Assembly: GCF_003003095.1 (NCBI RefSeq)
Contig: NZ_PVTT01000002.1
Location: forward strand, 124,001 to 188,000
Length of the DNA: 64,000 nt
Origin: Hasllibacter halocynthiae
Lineage (GTDB): Bacteria; Pseudomonadota; Alphaproteobacteria; Rhodobacterales; Rhodobacteraceae
Reading direction: 5' to 3'
In this document: positions 20,785 to 29,492 of the stretch, piece by piece
Numbering within the stretch: the first letter of the stretch is position 1
Layout of the letters: each line of letters starts with the position of its first letter
Notes under the pieces: generated by a model
Seen by the model: the letters and a program-made list of their open reading frames with translations, nothing else
What the model was told of the DNA's origin: nothing
The model's database searches: none
Position numbers and translations under genes: made by a program

Positions 20785-21453
20785 TCAGGCGGCGGCGTCG
20801 CAGGCGGCGCGGATGGCGGCGATGTTGCCCTCGTAGGCGTCCGGCCCGCCCCGGAACACCGCCGAGCCCGCGACGAGCACGTCCGCCCCGGCGGCCACCA
20901 CGGCCGGGGCCGTGCCGGAGTCCACGCCGCCGTCCACCTCGATCCGCACGGGCCGGTCGCCGATCATCGCGCGCACGCGCCTCACCCGCTCGACCGTGCC
21001 GGGGATGAAGCCCTGCCCGCCGAAGCCGGGGTTCACGGACATCACGAGGACGAGGTCCGCGTCGTCGAGGAGCGGCCCGATCGCCTCGACGGGGGTGCCG
21101 GGGTTCAGCGCGACCCCGGCCTTGCACCCCGCCCCCCGGATCGACTGGAGCGTGCGGTGGATGTGCGGGCCGGCCTCGACATGGGCGGTCAGCAGGTCGG
21201 CGCCGGCCTCGGCGAACGCCTCGATCCAAGGGTCCACGGGGGCGATCATCAGATGGACGTCCATGAAGGTCGTCACGTGCGGGCGGAAGGCCACCGCCGC
21301 GGGCGGCCCGAAGGTCAGGTTCGGGACGAAGTGCCCGTCCATCACATCGACATGGACCCAGTCGGCGCCCGCCGCCTCGACGGCGCGGATCGCCTCGCCG
21401 AAGGCGGCGAAGTCGGCGGAGAGGATGGACGGGGCGATGAGGGGCTTGGGCAT
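20785..21453 (-). CDS. rpe: ribulose-phosphate 3-epimerase
   Basis: The enzyme interconverts ribulose 5-phosphate and xylulose 5-phosphate in the pentose phosphate pathway. The 222-residue TIM barrel shows APSILSADFAAFGEAI, the metal-ligand region VHVDVMDGHFVPNLTFGP and MDVHLMI. It also has VMSVNPGFGGQGFIP and RIEVDGGVDSGTAPAVVAAG, with the catalytic acids in the MDG and VDGGV motifs. The length is typical. It converges on tesA with 24 bp between the stops. The ATG at 21453 is the family start. Confidence 0.97.
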   Translation of the reverse strand: MPKPLIAPSILSADFAAFGEAIRAVEAAGADWVHVDVMDGHFVPNLTFGPPAAVAFRPHVTTFMDVHLMIAPVDPWIEAFAEAGADLLTAHVEAGPHIHRTLQSIRGAGCKAGVALNPGTPVEAIGPLLDDADLVLVMSVNPGFGGQGFIPGTVERVRRVRAMIGDRPVRIEVDGGVDSGTAPAVVAAGADVLVAGSAVFRGGPDAYEGNIAAIRAACDAAA

Positions 21454-21532
21454 GACGACGATCTGCCACGCGGCGTCCGCGATGTGTAGGGCGATGCTGT
21501 CCCGGACATGCGCAGGCGGCTACCCAGCGCCC

Positions 21533-21982
21533 ATGACCCAACCGCCCCTCCTCGTCGCCCTCGCCGCCATCCTCCTCGGCGGGGCCTGCATCGCGGTCCA
21601 GGCCCCGATGAACGCCCGCCTCGCCGCGCATGCCGGGGGCCCGGTCGCCGCGGCCGCCGTCTCCTTCGGGGTCGGCTTCGCGATCCTCGCCGCGATCGCC
21701 CTCGCCCGCGGGGGCCTGCCCCCCGCCGCCGCCGTCGCCGCCGCACCCTGGTGGGCCTGGGCGGGCGGCGCGCTGGGGGCGGTCTACGTCTGGGCGGCGG
21801 CATGGTCGGTGGGCAGCCTCGGCGTCGTCACTCTGGTGGCCGCGCTGATCGCGGGACAGATGTCGGCGGCCCTGGTCCTCGACGCGACGGGCGCCTTCGG
21901 GCTCCGGCCGCGCGAGGTCGACGCCAAGCGCCTCCTCGCCGTCGCGCTGGTCGCGGCGGGCGTCCTCACGTCGCGGCTTTGA
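21533..21982 (+). CDS. DMT-type small permease (DUF606/YdcZ family)
   Basis: The 149-residue protein is almost entirely hydrophobic, with about five helices. It has the family features ILLGGACIAVQAPMNARLA at the start, then PWWAWAGGALGAVYVW and LVAALIAGQMSAALVLDATG. This is the single-domain YdcZ (DUF606) branch of drug/metabolite transporters, whose members work as homo- or hetero-dimers with unknown substrates. A promoter-like CTGTCC-17-CTACCC lies so close that the mRNA may start at or next to the ATG. It is divergent from rpe by 79 bp. Confidence 0.85.
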   Translation: MTQPPLLVALAAILLGGACIAVQAPMNARLAAHAGGPVAAAAVSFGVGFAILAAIALARGGLPPAAAVAAAPWWAWAGGALGAVYVWAAAWSVGSLGVVTLVAALIAGQMSAALVLDATGAFGLRPREVDAKRLLAVALVAAGVLTSRL

Positions 21983-22012
21983 TCCCCCGCGCGCCCGTGC
22001 GACACCGAGGCC

Positions 22013-23014
22013 ATGACCGATACCGCCCACCATGCCGGGACCCGCAGCGCCGAGGGCGCCCTCGCCCTCCACGAGCCGAGGAACGAGGGCACCGCGCCCG
22101 ACCTCGACTGGGCGCTGGACGCCCGCGCGAACCAGTCCGCGATCGAGCGGCGCGCCGCCACCCTGCCCAGCCGCCGCAGCGTCAAGAAGGAGTGGCAGGC
22201 CGCCTGGCTGGCGCGCGCCGTCTCCTGCATCGACCTGACGACGCTCTCGGGGGACGACACGCCCGGCCGGGTGCGGCGGCTCTGCGCCAAGGCGGCCCGG
22301 CCGATGCGTCAGGACCTGCTGGACGCGATCGGGCTGCCGGACCTGACGGTGGGCGCGGTCTGCGTCTATCACGAGATGGTGCCCGCCGCCGTCGAGGCGC
22401 TGAGGGGCACGAACGTTCCCGTCGCCGCCGTCTCGACCGGCTTCCCGGCTGGCCTCTCGCCCTTCGACCTGCGCCTGAAGGAGATCGAGCGATCCGTCGC
22501 CGAAGGGGCCCGCGAGATCGACGTCGTCATCTCGCGCCGCCACGTCCTGACCCGGGACTGGCAGGCCCTCTACGACGAGACCCGGACCATGCGCGAGGCC
22601 TGCGGCGAGGCGCACATGAAGGCGATCCTCGCCACGGGCGAGCTGGGCACCCTGCGCGACGTGGCCCGCGCCTCCCGGGTGGCGATGATGGCGGGGGCGG
22701 ACTTCATCAAGACCTCGACCGGCAAGGAGGCGGTGAACGCCACCCTGCCCGTGACCCTGGTGATGCTGCGCGCCATCCGCGACTACGGGGAGCGGACGGG
22801 CTTCAAGGTCGGCTACAAGCCGGCGGGGGGCATCTCGAAGGCGAAGGACGCCCTGAGCTACCTCGCGCTCGTCAAGGACGAGCTCGGGGACCGCTGGCTG
22901 CGCCCCGACCTCTTCCGCTTCGGCGCCTCGTCCCTGCTGGGCGACATCGAGCGGCAGATCGAGCACTTCGTCACCGGCCGCTACTCGGCGGCGCACCGGC
23001 ACGCGATGGGATGA
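22013..23014 (+). CDS. deoC: deoxyribose-phosphate aldolase
   Basis: DERA splits 2-deoxyribose 5-phosphate into glyceraldehyde 3-phosphate and acetaldehyde. The 333-residue protein is of the longer DeoC type, with an N-terminal extension of about 60 residues. The Schiff-base lysine is in MAGADFIKTSTGKEAVN and the second catalytic lysine in GFKVGYKPAGGIS. Other barrel strands are CIDLTTLSGDD, AVCVYHEMVPAAVEAL and REIDVVISRRHVL. It is followed after 16 bp by an aldehyde dehydrogenase gene that could remove the acetaldehyde, indicating a deoxynucleoside degradation operon. Confidence 0.95.
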   Translation: MTDTAHHAGTRSAEGALALHEPRNEGTAPDLDWALDARANQSAIERRAATLPSRRSVKKEWQAAWLARAVSCIDLTTLSGDDTPGRVRRLCAKAARPMRQDLLDAIGLPDLTVGAVCVYHEMVPAAVEALRGTNVPVAAVSTGFPAGLSPFDLRLKEIERSVAEGAREIDVVISRRHVLTRDWQALYDETRTMREACGEAHMKAILATGELGTLRDVARASRVAMMAGADFIKTSTGKEAVNATLPVTLVMLRAIRDYGERTGFKVGYKPAGGISKAKDALSYLALVKDELGDRWLRPDLFRFGASSLLGDIERQIEHFVTGRYSAAHRHAMG

Positions 23015-23030
23015 GGAGGGGGCGAACCCG

Positions 23031-25358
23031 ATGAACGAGATCGCGAGCATCTTCGAGAGCATGGAGTACGGCCCCGCCCCGGAGGCGGCGCAGCCGGCGA
23101 CGGACTGGCTGGAGGGGCACGGGCGGCGGTTCGGGCACTTCGTTGACGGCGCTTGGACGAAGCCGGGAGAGACGTTCGAGACCGCCGCTCCCCGCGACGG
23201 CGAGGTGCTGGCGGAGGTCACGCAGGGCACGGACGGCGACGTGGCGGGGGCGGTGAAGGCCGCCCGGCGCGCGCAGAAGGGCTGGGTGGCGCTGGGACCC
23301 GAGGGGCGGGCGCGGCATCTCTACGCCCTCGCGCGCGGCCTGCAGAAGCACGCGCGGCGCTTCGCGGTGCTCGAGTCCCTCGACAACGGCAAGCCCTTCC
23401 GCGAGGCGAGCGGGATCGACCTGCCCCTGGCGGTCCGCCACTTCTACCACCATGCCGGCCATGCCCGCCTGATGCCCGAGATGGTCCCGGGACGCACGCC
23501 CCTGGGGGTGTGCGGGCAGGTGATCCCGTGGAACTTCCCCCTCCTCATGCTGGCGTGGAAGGTCGCGCCGGCGCTGGCCATGGGCAACACGATCGTCCTG
23601 AAGCCCGCCGAATGGACGCCGCTGACAGCGCTGGCCTTCTGCGACCTGGCCCTGGAGGCAGGGCTGCCGAAGGGCGTGCTGAACGTCGTCACCGGGGACG
23701 GCGCGACGGGCGCGGCCCTGGTCGCGGCGGAGGTCGACAAGGTCGCCTTCACCGGCTCCACCGAGGTCGGGCGCCGCATCCGCGAGGCGACCGCCGGCAC
23801 CGGCAAGCGCCTGACGCTCGAGCTGGGGGGGAAGTCGCCCTACATCGTGTTCGACGACGCCGACCTCGACAGCGCGGTCGAGGGGCTGGTCGACGCGATC
23901 TGGTTCAACGGCGGGCAGGTCTGCTGCGCGGGCTCGCGCCTCCTCGTGCAGGAGGGGATCGCCGGCGCCTTCCACGCCCGCCTGCGGGACCGGATGGCGA
24001 GCCTGCGCGTGGGCGACCCGCTGGACAAGGCCATGGACGTGGGCGCGATGATCCATCCCGACCACCTGGCCGCCGTCCGCGCCGCCGTCGCCGCCGCCCC
24101 GGCCCATGCGGAGGTCCACCAGGGCGAGGCGCCGGAAGGCTGCTTCTTCCCGCCCACCCTCGTCACCGGCCTCCAGCCAGCCGACCGCCTGATGCAGGAG
24201 GAGGTGTTCGGCCCCGTTCTCGTCTCCTCGACCTTCCGCACCCCGGCCGAGGCGGTCGCGATGGCCAACGACAGCCGCTACGGCCTCGCCGCCTCGGTCT
24301 GGTCCGAGAACGTGAACCTCGCCCTCGGGGTCGCGCCGAAGCTGCGGACGGGGATCGTCTGGGTGAACGGCACGAACATGCTGGACGCGGCCGCCCCCTT
24401 CGGCGGCGTGAAGGAGAGCGGGTTCGGCCGCGAGGGCGGGACCGAGGGCCTCCTGGCCTACACGAAGGACGCCGCCGAGAGGCCGAAGCTGGCGCGCGTC
24501 GCGCCGGCGACGGGCGGGGGCGGGCCCGCGGATCCGCTGGACCGGACCCACAAGATGCTGATCGGCGGCAGGCAGGCCCGTCCCGACGGGGGCCAGTCGC
24601 GCCCCGTGTTCGGCCGGGGGGGCGGGCATCTCGGCACCGTCTCGCTCGCCAATCGCAAGGACGTGCGCAACGCGGTCGAGGCGGCGGGCGCGGCGAAGGG
24701 CTGGTCCGCGACCTCCGGCCACCTCCGCGCGCAGATCCTCTGGTACCTGGCCGAGAACCTCGCCGCGCAGGCCGGGCGCTTCGCCGACCGGATCGACGCG
24801 ATGGCCGGCAAGGGTGGCGCGCAGGAGGTCGAGGACGCCGTCTCCGCCCTCACCGCCGCCGCGTCCTGGGCGGACAAGTTCGACGGGGCGGCCAAGGGCG
24901 TACCGATCCGGGGGCTGGCGCTGGCGCTGCGCGAGCCGGTCGGGACGATAGGCATCCTCGCCCCGGACGACGCCCCCCTCCTCGGCCTCGTCGCCCCAAT
25001 CGCGGCGGCGCTGGCGATGGGCAACCGGGTCGTCGCCGTCGCCTCGCAGGCCATGCCGCTGGCGGGGACGGACCTGATCCAGGTGATCGAGACCTCGGAC
25101 GTGCCCGCGGGCGCGTTGAACCTCCTGACGGGGGACCACGCCGAGTTGGCGCCGCACCTCGCCGGTCACATGGACCTGGGCGCCTGCTGGGGCTTCTCGC
25201 CCGGCCTCGACGCGGTGGTCGAGCGCGAGGCCGCGCGCGACCTCAAGCGCACGGTGGTCACGAACGGCAGGGGCCGGGACTGGACCGGGTCCATGCGCTG
25301 GCTCCTGGAGGCGGCGACGGAGGTGAAGACCGTCTGGGTGCCCTATGGCGAGGGCTGA
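23031..25358 (+). CDS. aldehyde dehydrogenase with a second, inactive ALDH-like half
   Basis: The 775-residue protein starts after a strong AGGAGG ribosome site. Residues about 20-480 are a complete ALDH with the general base E264 (LELGGKSP), the nucleophile C298 (GQVCCAGSR) and the cofactor strand FTGSTEVGRRI. Residues about 500-775 are a second, shortened ALDH-like segment (LREPVGTIGILAPDDAPLLG, AALAMGNRVVAVAS). It ends after the nucleotide-binding part and has no catalytic Cys region. Such doubled dehydrogenases occur next to deoC in related bacteria. The likely substrate is acetaldehyde from DeoC, an inference from context. The second half may aid assembly or substrate transfer. Confidence 0.9.
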   Translation: MNEIASIFESMEYGPAPEAAQPATDWLEGHGRRFGHFVDGAWTKPGETFETAAPRDGEVLAEVTQGTDGDVAGAVKAARRAQKGWVALGPEGRARHLYALARGLQKHARRFAVLESLDNGKPFREASGIDLPLAVRHFYHHAGHARLMPEMVPGRTPLGVCGQVIPWNFPLLMLAWKVAPALAMGNTIVLKPAEWTPLTALAFCDLALEAGLPKGVLNVVTGDGATGAALVAAEVDKVAFTGSTEVGRRIREATAGTGKRLTLELGGKSPYIVFDDADLDSAVEGLVDAIWFNGGQVCCAGSRLLVQEGIAGAFHARLRDRMASLRVGDPLDKAMDVGAMIHPDHLAAVRAAVAAAPAHAEVHQGEAPEGCFFPPTLVTGLQPADRLMQEEVFGPVLVSSTFRTPAEAVAMANDSRYGLAASVWSENVNLALGVAPKLRTGIVWVNGTNMLDAAAPFGGVKESGFGREGGTEGLLAYTKDAAERPKLARVAPATGGGGPADPLDRTHKMLIGGRQARPDGGQSRPVFGRGGGHLGTVSLANRKDVRNAVEAAGAAKGWSATSGHLRAQILWYLAENLAAQAGRFADRIDAMAGKGGAQEVEDAVSALTAAASWADKFDGAAKGVPIRGLALALREPVGTIGILAPDDAPLLGLVAPIAAALAMGNRVVAVASQAMPLAGTDLIQVIETSDVPAGALNLLTGDHAELAPHLAGHMDLGACWGFSPGLDAVVEREAARDLKRTVVTNGRGRDWTGSMRWLLEAATEVKTVWVPYGEG

Positions 25359-25373
25359 GCGGGCGCGCCGCCG

Positions 25374-26087
25374 CTAGCCGAAGTCGCGCAGGATCGCCCG
25401 CTCCATCCGCTCGGCCCAGGTCTCGTAGATGGCGGGCCCGGGGTGGAAGCCGTCCGCCGCCATGAGCGCCGGGTCCAGCCCCGTGTCGAAAGGCACTCTC
25501 CGGGCGTCCTCCTCGCCCGCGAGGGCGCCGCGCAGCGCCCGGTCGAAACGCGCCGCCTGCAGGCCGACGACGCGGCGCAGAGGGTCGGGCAGCAAGGGGA
25601 ACTCGCCCACGGGGGGGAGGCCGGTGACGTAGAAGCGCCGGGCGCCGAACCGCGCGCGCAGCAGCGTCCGCAGCCGAGCCTGCCGGCGCAGGAAGTCACG
25701 TCGCCGCACGCCCCGCGTCACGTCGTTCACCCCGACGCCCAGCACGACGGCGTCGAAGGCCTCCGCGCGCGCGCCCTCCAGCCGCTCGACCAGGCCCGCC
25801 GTCGTCAGGCCCGATCGCGCCTCGATCCGCCAGGAGACGTCGAAGCGGCGCGCCAGCCGCCGCACGAGGCGCCCGGTCAGGGCCTGGTCCTGCCAGGCCA
25901 CCCCGACCCCCGCGGCCGAGCTGTCGCCCGCCACCAGCACCTTCAGCGGCCGCCCCTCGCCCGCGCGCCCCGCGCGTGGGCCGGCCGGCTCGGGCATGAC
26001 GCGGGCGAAGCGGCGGGCCATCACCGCCTGCGGCACGATCACCGGCGCGAGCGCGGCGAGGAGGACGGGAACCGGGACCTCCGGCAT
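25374..26087 (-). CDS. SGNH/GDSL-family hydrolase, membrane-anchored or exported
   Basis: The 237-residue product has an N-terminal hydrophobic segment (about residues 2-24) and SGNH blocks: VLVAGDSSAAGVGVA with the nucleophile serine, VVLGVGVNDVTRG, and the C-terminal DGFHPGPAIYETWAER carrying the Asp/His pair. The substrate is unknown; relatives include esterases and acyl hydrolases. The start is ambiguous. ATG at 26087 gives the signal-like N-terminus and is preferred to in-frame ATG at 26129 or 26249. It converges on the aldehyde dehydrogenase gene with 15 bp between stops. Confidence 0.78.
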   Translation of the reverse strand: MPEVPVPVLLAALAPVIVPQAVMARRFARVMPEPAGPRAGRAGEGRPLKVLVAGDSSAAGVGVAWQDQALTGRLVRRLARRFDVSWRIEARSGLTTAGLVERLEGARAEAFDAVVLGVGVNDVTRGVRRRDFLRRQARLRTLLRARFGARRFYVTGLPPVGEFPLLPDPLRRVVGLQAARFDRALRGALAGEEDARRVPFDTGLDPALMAADGFHPGPAIYETWAERMERAILRDFG

Positions 26088-26178
26088 CCGGCGGCGGGAC
26101 GGTGGGGTGAATGCTGACAGGTCGGCCATGCAGGGACAACGTGTCGCACCCCCGGACGGTTTCCAAAGGCGTGCCGCT

Positions 26179-26814
26179 TCAGCCGATACGCTCGGCCTTT
26201 TCTCGCGCGCGGCGGGCGCGCCGCTCGCGCATCCGGGCGCGGCGGGCATCCCAAGCGGCGTCCATGTCGTCGAGCACGGGCGAGATGCGCGCCCGCTTGA
26301 ACCGCCGCCAGCGGGTGGCCACCGCCCAGAACAGCGCCCCCAGGAGGATCAGGACCACCGCCGCGGTCCAGGGGAACGGCGTGTCGCCCGGCCCCGCGGC
26401 GGGCCGGATCGACAAGGCGTTGGGATAGATCGAGAAGAGGTTGCTGCGCCATCCGTAGTGCCGGACCACCACCCATTCGTCGCCCCGCGCGGCGACCGTG
26501 GCCTTGGTCTGCAGCTCGTCGCTGTCGAACTTGAGGTAGGGCGGCCAGCCGAGGCCGGTGTCCTCGTTCCGGAACTCCATCGTCGTGCCGTCGGGATAGA
26601 CCGTGCGGATGAAGCGGACGTCCCGGTTCTCCAGCGCGGCTTGGCCGGTGTCGGGCCGGGCCCAGAACAGCGGCCGGGCGCCCACGTCCGTGCGACGGAC
26701 GTCCACGCCCACGATCTGCACCACGTCCCGCTGGGGCAGCGTGTAGTGCAGGAACCCCGCCAGGATCAGCGCGAGCGTGCCCCAGAACAGGATGCGGAGG
26801 ATCGTGGTCAGCAT
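26179..26814 (-). CDS. DUF1523-family membrane protein
   Basis: The 211-residue protein has a helix at residues about 7-27 (ILFWGTLALILAGFLHYTLP) and another near 155-172. A periplasmic domain lies between (RDVVQIVGVDVRRTD, VRFIRTVYPDGTTMEFRNED, YLKFDSDELQTKA). The C-terminus is a very basic tail rich in Arg and Lys that should face the cytoplasm. The FLHYTLPQ..VV pattern is that of DUF1523, an alphaproteobacterial family without a known function. Its ATG shares a base with the stop of the preceding 86-residue gene, so they are translated together. Confidence 0.75.
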   Translation of the reverse strand: MLTTILRILFWGTLALILAGFLHYTLPQRDVVQIVGVDVRRTDVGARPLFWARPDTGQAALENRDVRFIRTVYPDGTTMEFRNEDTGLGWPPYLKFDSDELQTKATVAARGDEWVVVRHYGWRSNLFSIYPNALSIRPAAGPGDTPFPWTAAVVLILLGALFWAVATRWRRFKRARISPVLDDMDAAWDARRARMRERRARRAREKAERIG

Positions 26815-27074
26815 CAGTCGTCCGTCATCCAGATCGCCAGCAACAGGAGCGACAGCGGCAGCGCGTAGACCCACCCCAGGAGGTGCCGGCGCAGGGTGCC
26901 CTGATAGGCCACCAGCCCGTCGCGGACGTAGTCGTCCTTCTCGCCGACCTTCAGGCGGTGCCACTCCGTCTCCAGCGCCTCGCGGCGGCGGTCGCGGGCG
27001 TAGAGCGAGAGGCACACGTAGATGGCCGTCAGCACGGCGAACGCGAACAGCATCAGGCGCAGGATCGGCAGCAT
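26814..27074 (-). CDS. small two-helix membrane protein
   Basis: The 86-residue protein has a helix at about residues 3-24, a charged middle segment (ARDRRREALETEWHRLKVGE) and a second helix at about 66-83. Both ends should face the same side. I do not recognise the family, though the pattern resembles small conserved membrane proteins of Rhodobacterales. Its stop codon overlaps the start of the DUF1523 gene by one base (ATG and TGA share A/T), giving a two-gene operon. Confidence 0.7.
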   Translation of the reverse strand: MLPILRLMLFAFAVLTAIYVCLSLYARDRRREALETEWHRLKVGEKDDYVRDGLVAYQGTLRRHLLGWVYALPLSLLLLAIWMTDD

Positions 27075-27149
27075 CGGCTCGGGGCCTCCCTTCCCCTTCC
27101 CGATATAGCGCCCTCCGCGCCGGGCGCGAGACCCCGCTGCGCGGGCCCT

Positions 27150-27935
27150 TCAGCCCAAGGCGGCGTCCATCAGGGGGCTGCCGGGATCGGCGAGGCCGTC
27201 CACCACGTCGAAATGGTGCCGCCCCGGATCGACCCGCAGCGGCCAGCCCCATGCGTCCGCCAGCCACCGCGCCTGGTCGAGGAAGGCGGGCCGCTCCTCC
27301 GAGCCGACCCAGACGGTCCCGGGGACGCCCGGCGCGGGGCGCAGCGCCGGGCTCTCGGCGGCGGCCTCGGGCGGGTCGATCCCGAGATCCGCGTTCATCG
27401 CCGTGCGCATCAGGGGCCGCAGGTCCGAGACGGGGCTGATCGGCACCACCCGCGAGAGCCGATCCCGCGCCGCCCCCTCCAGCCCCTCCGCCGTCCGCGC
27501 GGCGAGGTGCCCGCCGGCCGAGTGCCCGGTCAGCACCAGCGGCCCGGCCGGCACCCGCGCGCAGGCCGCCAGCACCGCGCGGCGCACCGCGCCCGCGATC
27601 CCCCCGATCCGCGCGTCCGGCGCCAGGGGATAGGACGGCATCGCCACGCCCCAGCCCCGCTCCATCGCGCCCCGCGCGAGATGGCCGAACCACTCGCGCC
27701 CCATCAGCCGCCAGTAGCCGCCGTGCACGAAGACCATCAGCCCCTCGGGCCGGGCGGCGGGCATGAAGAGGTCCCAGCGCTCGCGCTCGCCCGGCCCGTA
27801 GGCGAGGTTCAGCGCCGCGCGCCCCAGCGCCTGCTGGGCGGCGCGGAAGTCGCGGCTGTCCGCCTCCCATCCGTCCCGGATGGCCTCGGCGTCCGGGACG
27901 TACTTGGCGTTCTCGTACTCGTCCGTCAGGTCCAT
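27150..27935 (-). CDS. alpha/beta-hydrolase, kynurenine-formamidase/esterase-like
   Basis: The 261-residue protein has the oxyanion-hole motif MVFVHGGYWRLMGREWF (about residues 67-83), the nucleophile elbow VLTGHSAGGHLAA (Ser in GHSAG, about 133-145) and a late histidine in GRHHFDVVDGL. HGGYW/HGGxW is typical of arylformamidases and related carboxylesterases. No tryptophan-degradation genes are nearby, so the substrate is open. The gene is divergent from the gabD gene, with 70 bp between starts. The next gene downstream on the same strand is 75 bp away. Confidence 0.82.
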   Translation of the reverse strand: MDLTDEYENAKYVPDAEAIRDGWEADSRDFRAAQQALGRAALNLAYGPGERERWDLFMPAARPEGLMVFVHGGYWRLMGREWFGHLARGAMERGWGVAMPSYPLAPDARIGGIAGAVRRAVLAACARVPAGPLVLTGHSAGGHLAARTAEGLEGAARDRLSRVVPISPVSDLRPLMRTAMNADLGIDPPEAAAESPALRPAPGVPGTVWVGSEERPAFLDQARWLADAWGWPLRVDPGRHHFDVVDGLADPGSPLMDAALG

Positions 27936-28005
27936 GCCGCCGTCTTGGCAGCGCCCGCCGGGCCTGTCATCCCGCCAGGAAGGGGACCCGCGGAAGGATC
28001 GCGCC

Positions 28006-29481
28006 ATGCCGAGAGACGAGACCACGAACCTGCCGGGCCTGCTGGGGGACCGGGACCTCCTGCGGACGCGGCTCTTCGACGGCGAATGGCGGGACGCGGA
28101 GGGCGGCGCCGTCTTTCCCGTGACCAATCCCGCCCGCGGCGACGTGATCGCGGAGGTCGCGGACGCCACCCGCGCCGACGCGGCGCGCGCGATCGAGCGG
28201 GCGCATGCCGCCCAAGCCGAGTGGGCGGCGACGACGGCCAAGCACCGCGCCCAAGTGCTGCGCCGCTGGTTCGACCTCATGATGGCGGCCCAGGACGACC
28301 TCGCCACGATCCTCACGGCCGAGCAGGGCAAGCCGCTGGCCGAGGCGAAGGGCGAGATCGCCTATGCCGCGAGCTTCATCGAGTTCTTCGCCGAGGAGGC
28401 CAAGCGCGTCACGGGCGAGATCATCCCCGGCCACATGCCCGACAAGCGCATCCACGTGATCCGCCAGCCCGTGGGCGTGGTGGCCTCGATCACGCCCTGG
28501 AACTTCCCCTCGGCCATGATCACCCGCAAGGCCGCCCCCGCCCTCGCCGCGGGCTGCGCCTTCGTCGCCAAGCCCGCCGCCGAGACGCCGCTCTCGGCGA
28601 CCGCCCTCGCCGTCCTGGCCGAGCGGGCGGGGATCCCCGCCGGCCTCCTCGCCGTCCTGCCCTCCACCGACGCAGAGGGCATGGGGCACGAGTTCACGCA
28701 GAACGACCGCGTGCGGAAGCTGACCTTCACCGGCTCGACCCCCGTGGGCCGCATCCTGCTGCGGCAGGCCGCAGACCGGGTGATGAAGGTCTCGATGGAG
28801 CTGGGCGGCAACGCCCCCTTCATCGTCTTCGACGACGCGGACCTCGACGCGGCGGTGGAGGGGGCCATCGCCTGCAAGTTCCGCAACAACGGCCAGACCT
28901 GCGTGTGCGCCAACCGCCTCTACGTGCAGTCGGGCATCCACGACGCCTTCGTCGAGGCCTTCGCGAAGCGCGTCCGGGCGATGACCGTCGGCGACGGCAT
29001 GGAAGGCGCGGACCTCGGCCCCCTGATCACCGGGGAGGCCGTCGAGAAGGTCGAGGCGCACCTCGCCGACGCGAAGGGGAAGGGCGCCCGCGTCGTCACG
29101 GGCGGCGCGCCCTCCGGCGCGGGGCCTCTCTTCTACCAGCCGACCATCGTGACGGACGTGACCCGCGACATGCGCTTCAACGAGGAGGAGACGTTCGGCC
29201 CCTTCGCGCCCGTCTATCGGTTCGAGGACGAGGACGAGGTGATCGCCCTCGCCAACGACACGATCTACGGCCTGGCCGCCTATTTCTACGCCAAGGACCT
29301 CGGCCGGGTCACGAAGGTCTCCGAAGCGCTCGAATACGGCATCGTGGGCGTGAACACCGGCATCATCTCGACCGAGGTGGCTCCCTTCGGCGGCGTCAAG
29401 CAGTCGGGCCTCGGGCGCGAGGGCTCCACCCATGGCATCGACGAGTTCCTCGAGATGAAATACGTCTGCCTGTCGATCTGA
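28006..29481 (+). CDS. gabD: NAD(P)-dependent succinate-semialdehyde dehydrogenase
   Basis: The 491-residue enzyme belongs to the ALDH family and is closest to GabD, which oxidises succinate semialdehyde to succinate. Motifs seen are VGVVASITPWNFPSAMITRK, the cofactor strand LTFTGSTPVGRILLRQAA, the general-base motif MELGGNAPFIVF and the nucleophile C299 in NNGQTCVCANR. The C-terminus reads GGVKQSGLGREGSTHG, as in GabD. GGAAGGA precedes the ATG. A role in 4-aminobutyrate or 4-hydroxybutyrate use is likely, but no aminotransferase is next to it. Confidence 0.9.
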   Translation: MPRDETTNLPGLLGDRDLLRTRLFDGEWRDAEGGAVFPVTNPARGDVIAEVADATRADAARAIERAHAAQAEWAATTAKHRAQVLRRWFDLMMAAQDDLATILTAEQGKPLAEAKGEIAYAASFIEFFAEEAKRVTGEIIPGHMPDKRIHVIRQPVGVVASITPWNFPSAMITRKAAPALAAGCAFVAKPAAETPLSATALAVLAERAGIPAGLLAVLPSTDAEGMGHEFTQNDRVRKLTFTGSTPVGRILLRQAADRVMKVSMELGGNAPFIVFDDADLDAAVEGAIACKFRNNGQTCVCANRLYVQSGIHDAFVEAFAKRVRAMTVGDGMEGADLGPLITGEAVEKVEAHLADAKGKGARVVTGGAPSGAGPLFYQPTIVTDVTRDMRFNEEETFGPFAPVYRFEDEDEVIALANDTIYGLAAYFYAKDLGRVTKVSEALEYGIVGVNTGIISTEVAPFGGVKQSGLGREGSTHGIDEFLEMKYVCLSI

Positions 29482-29492
29482 GGTGGGGGCGG

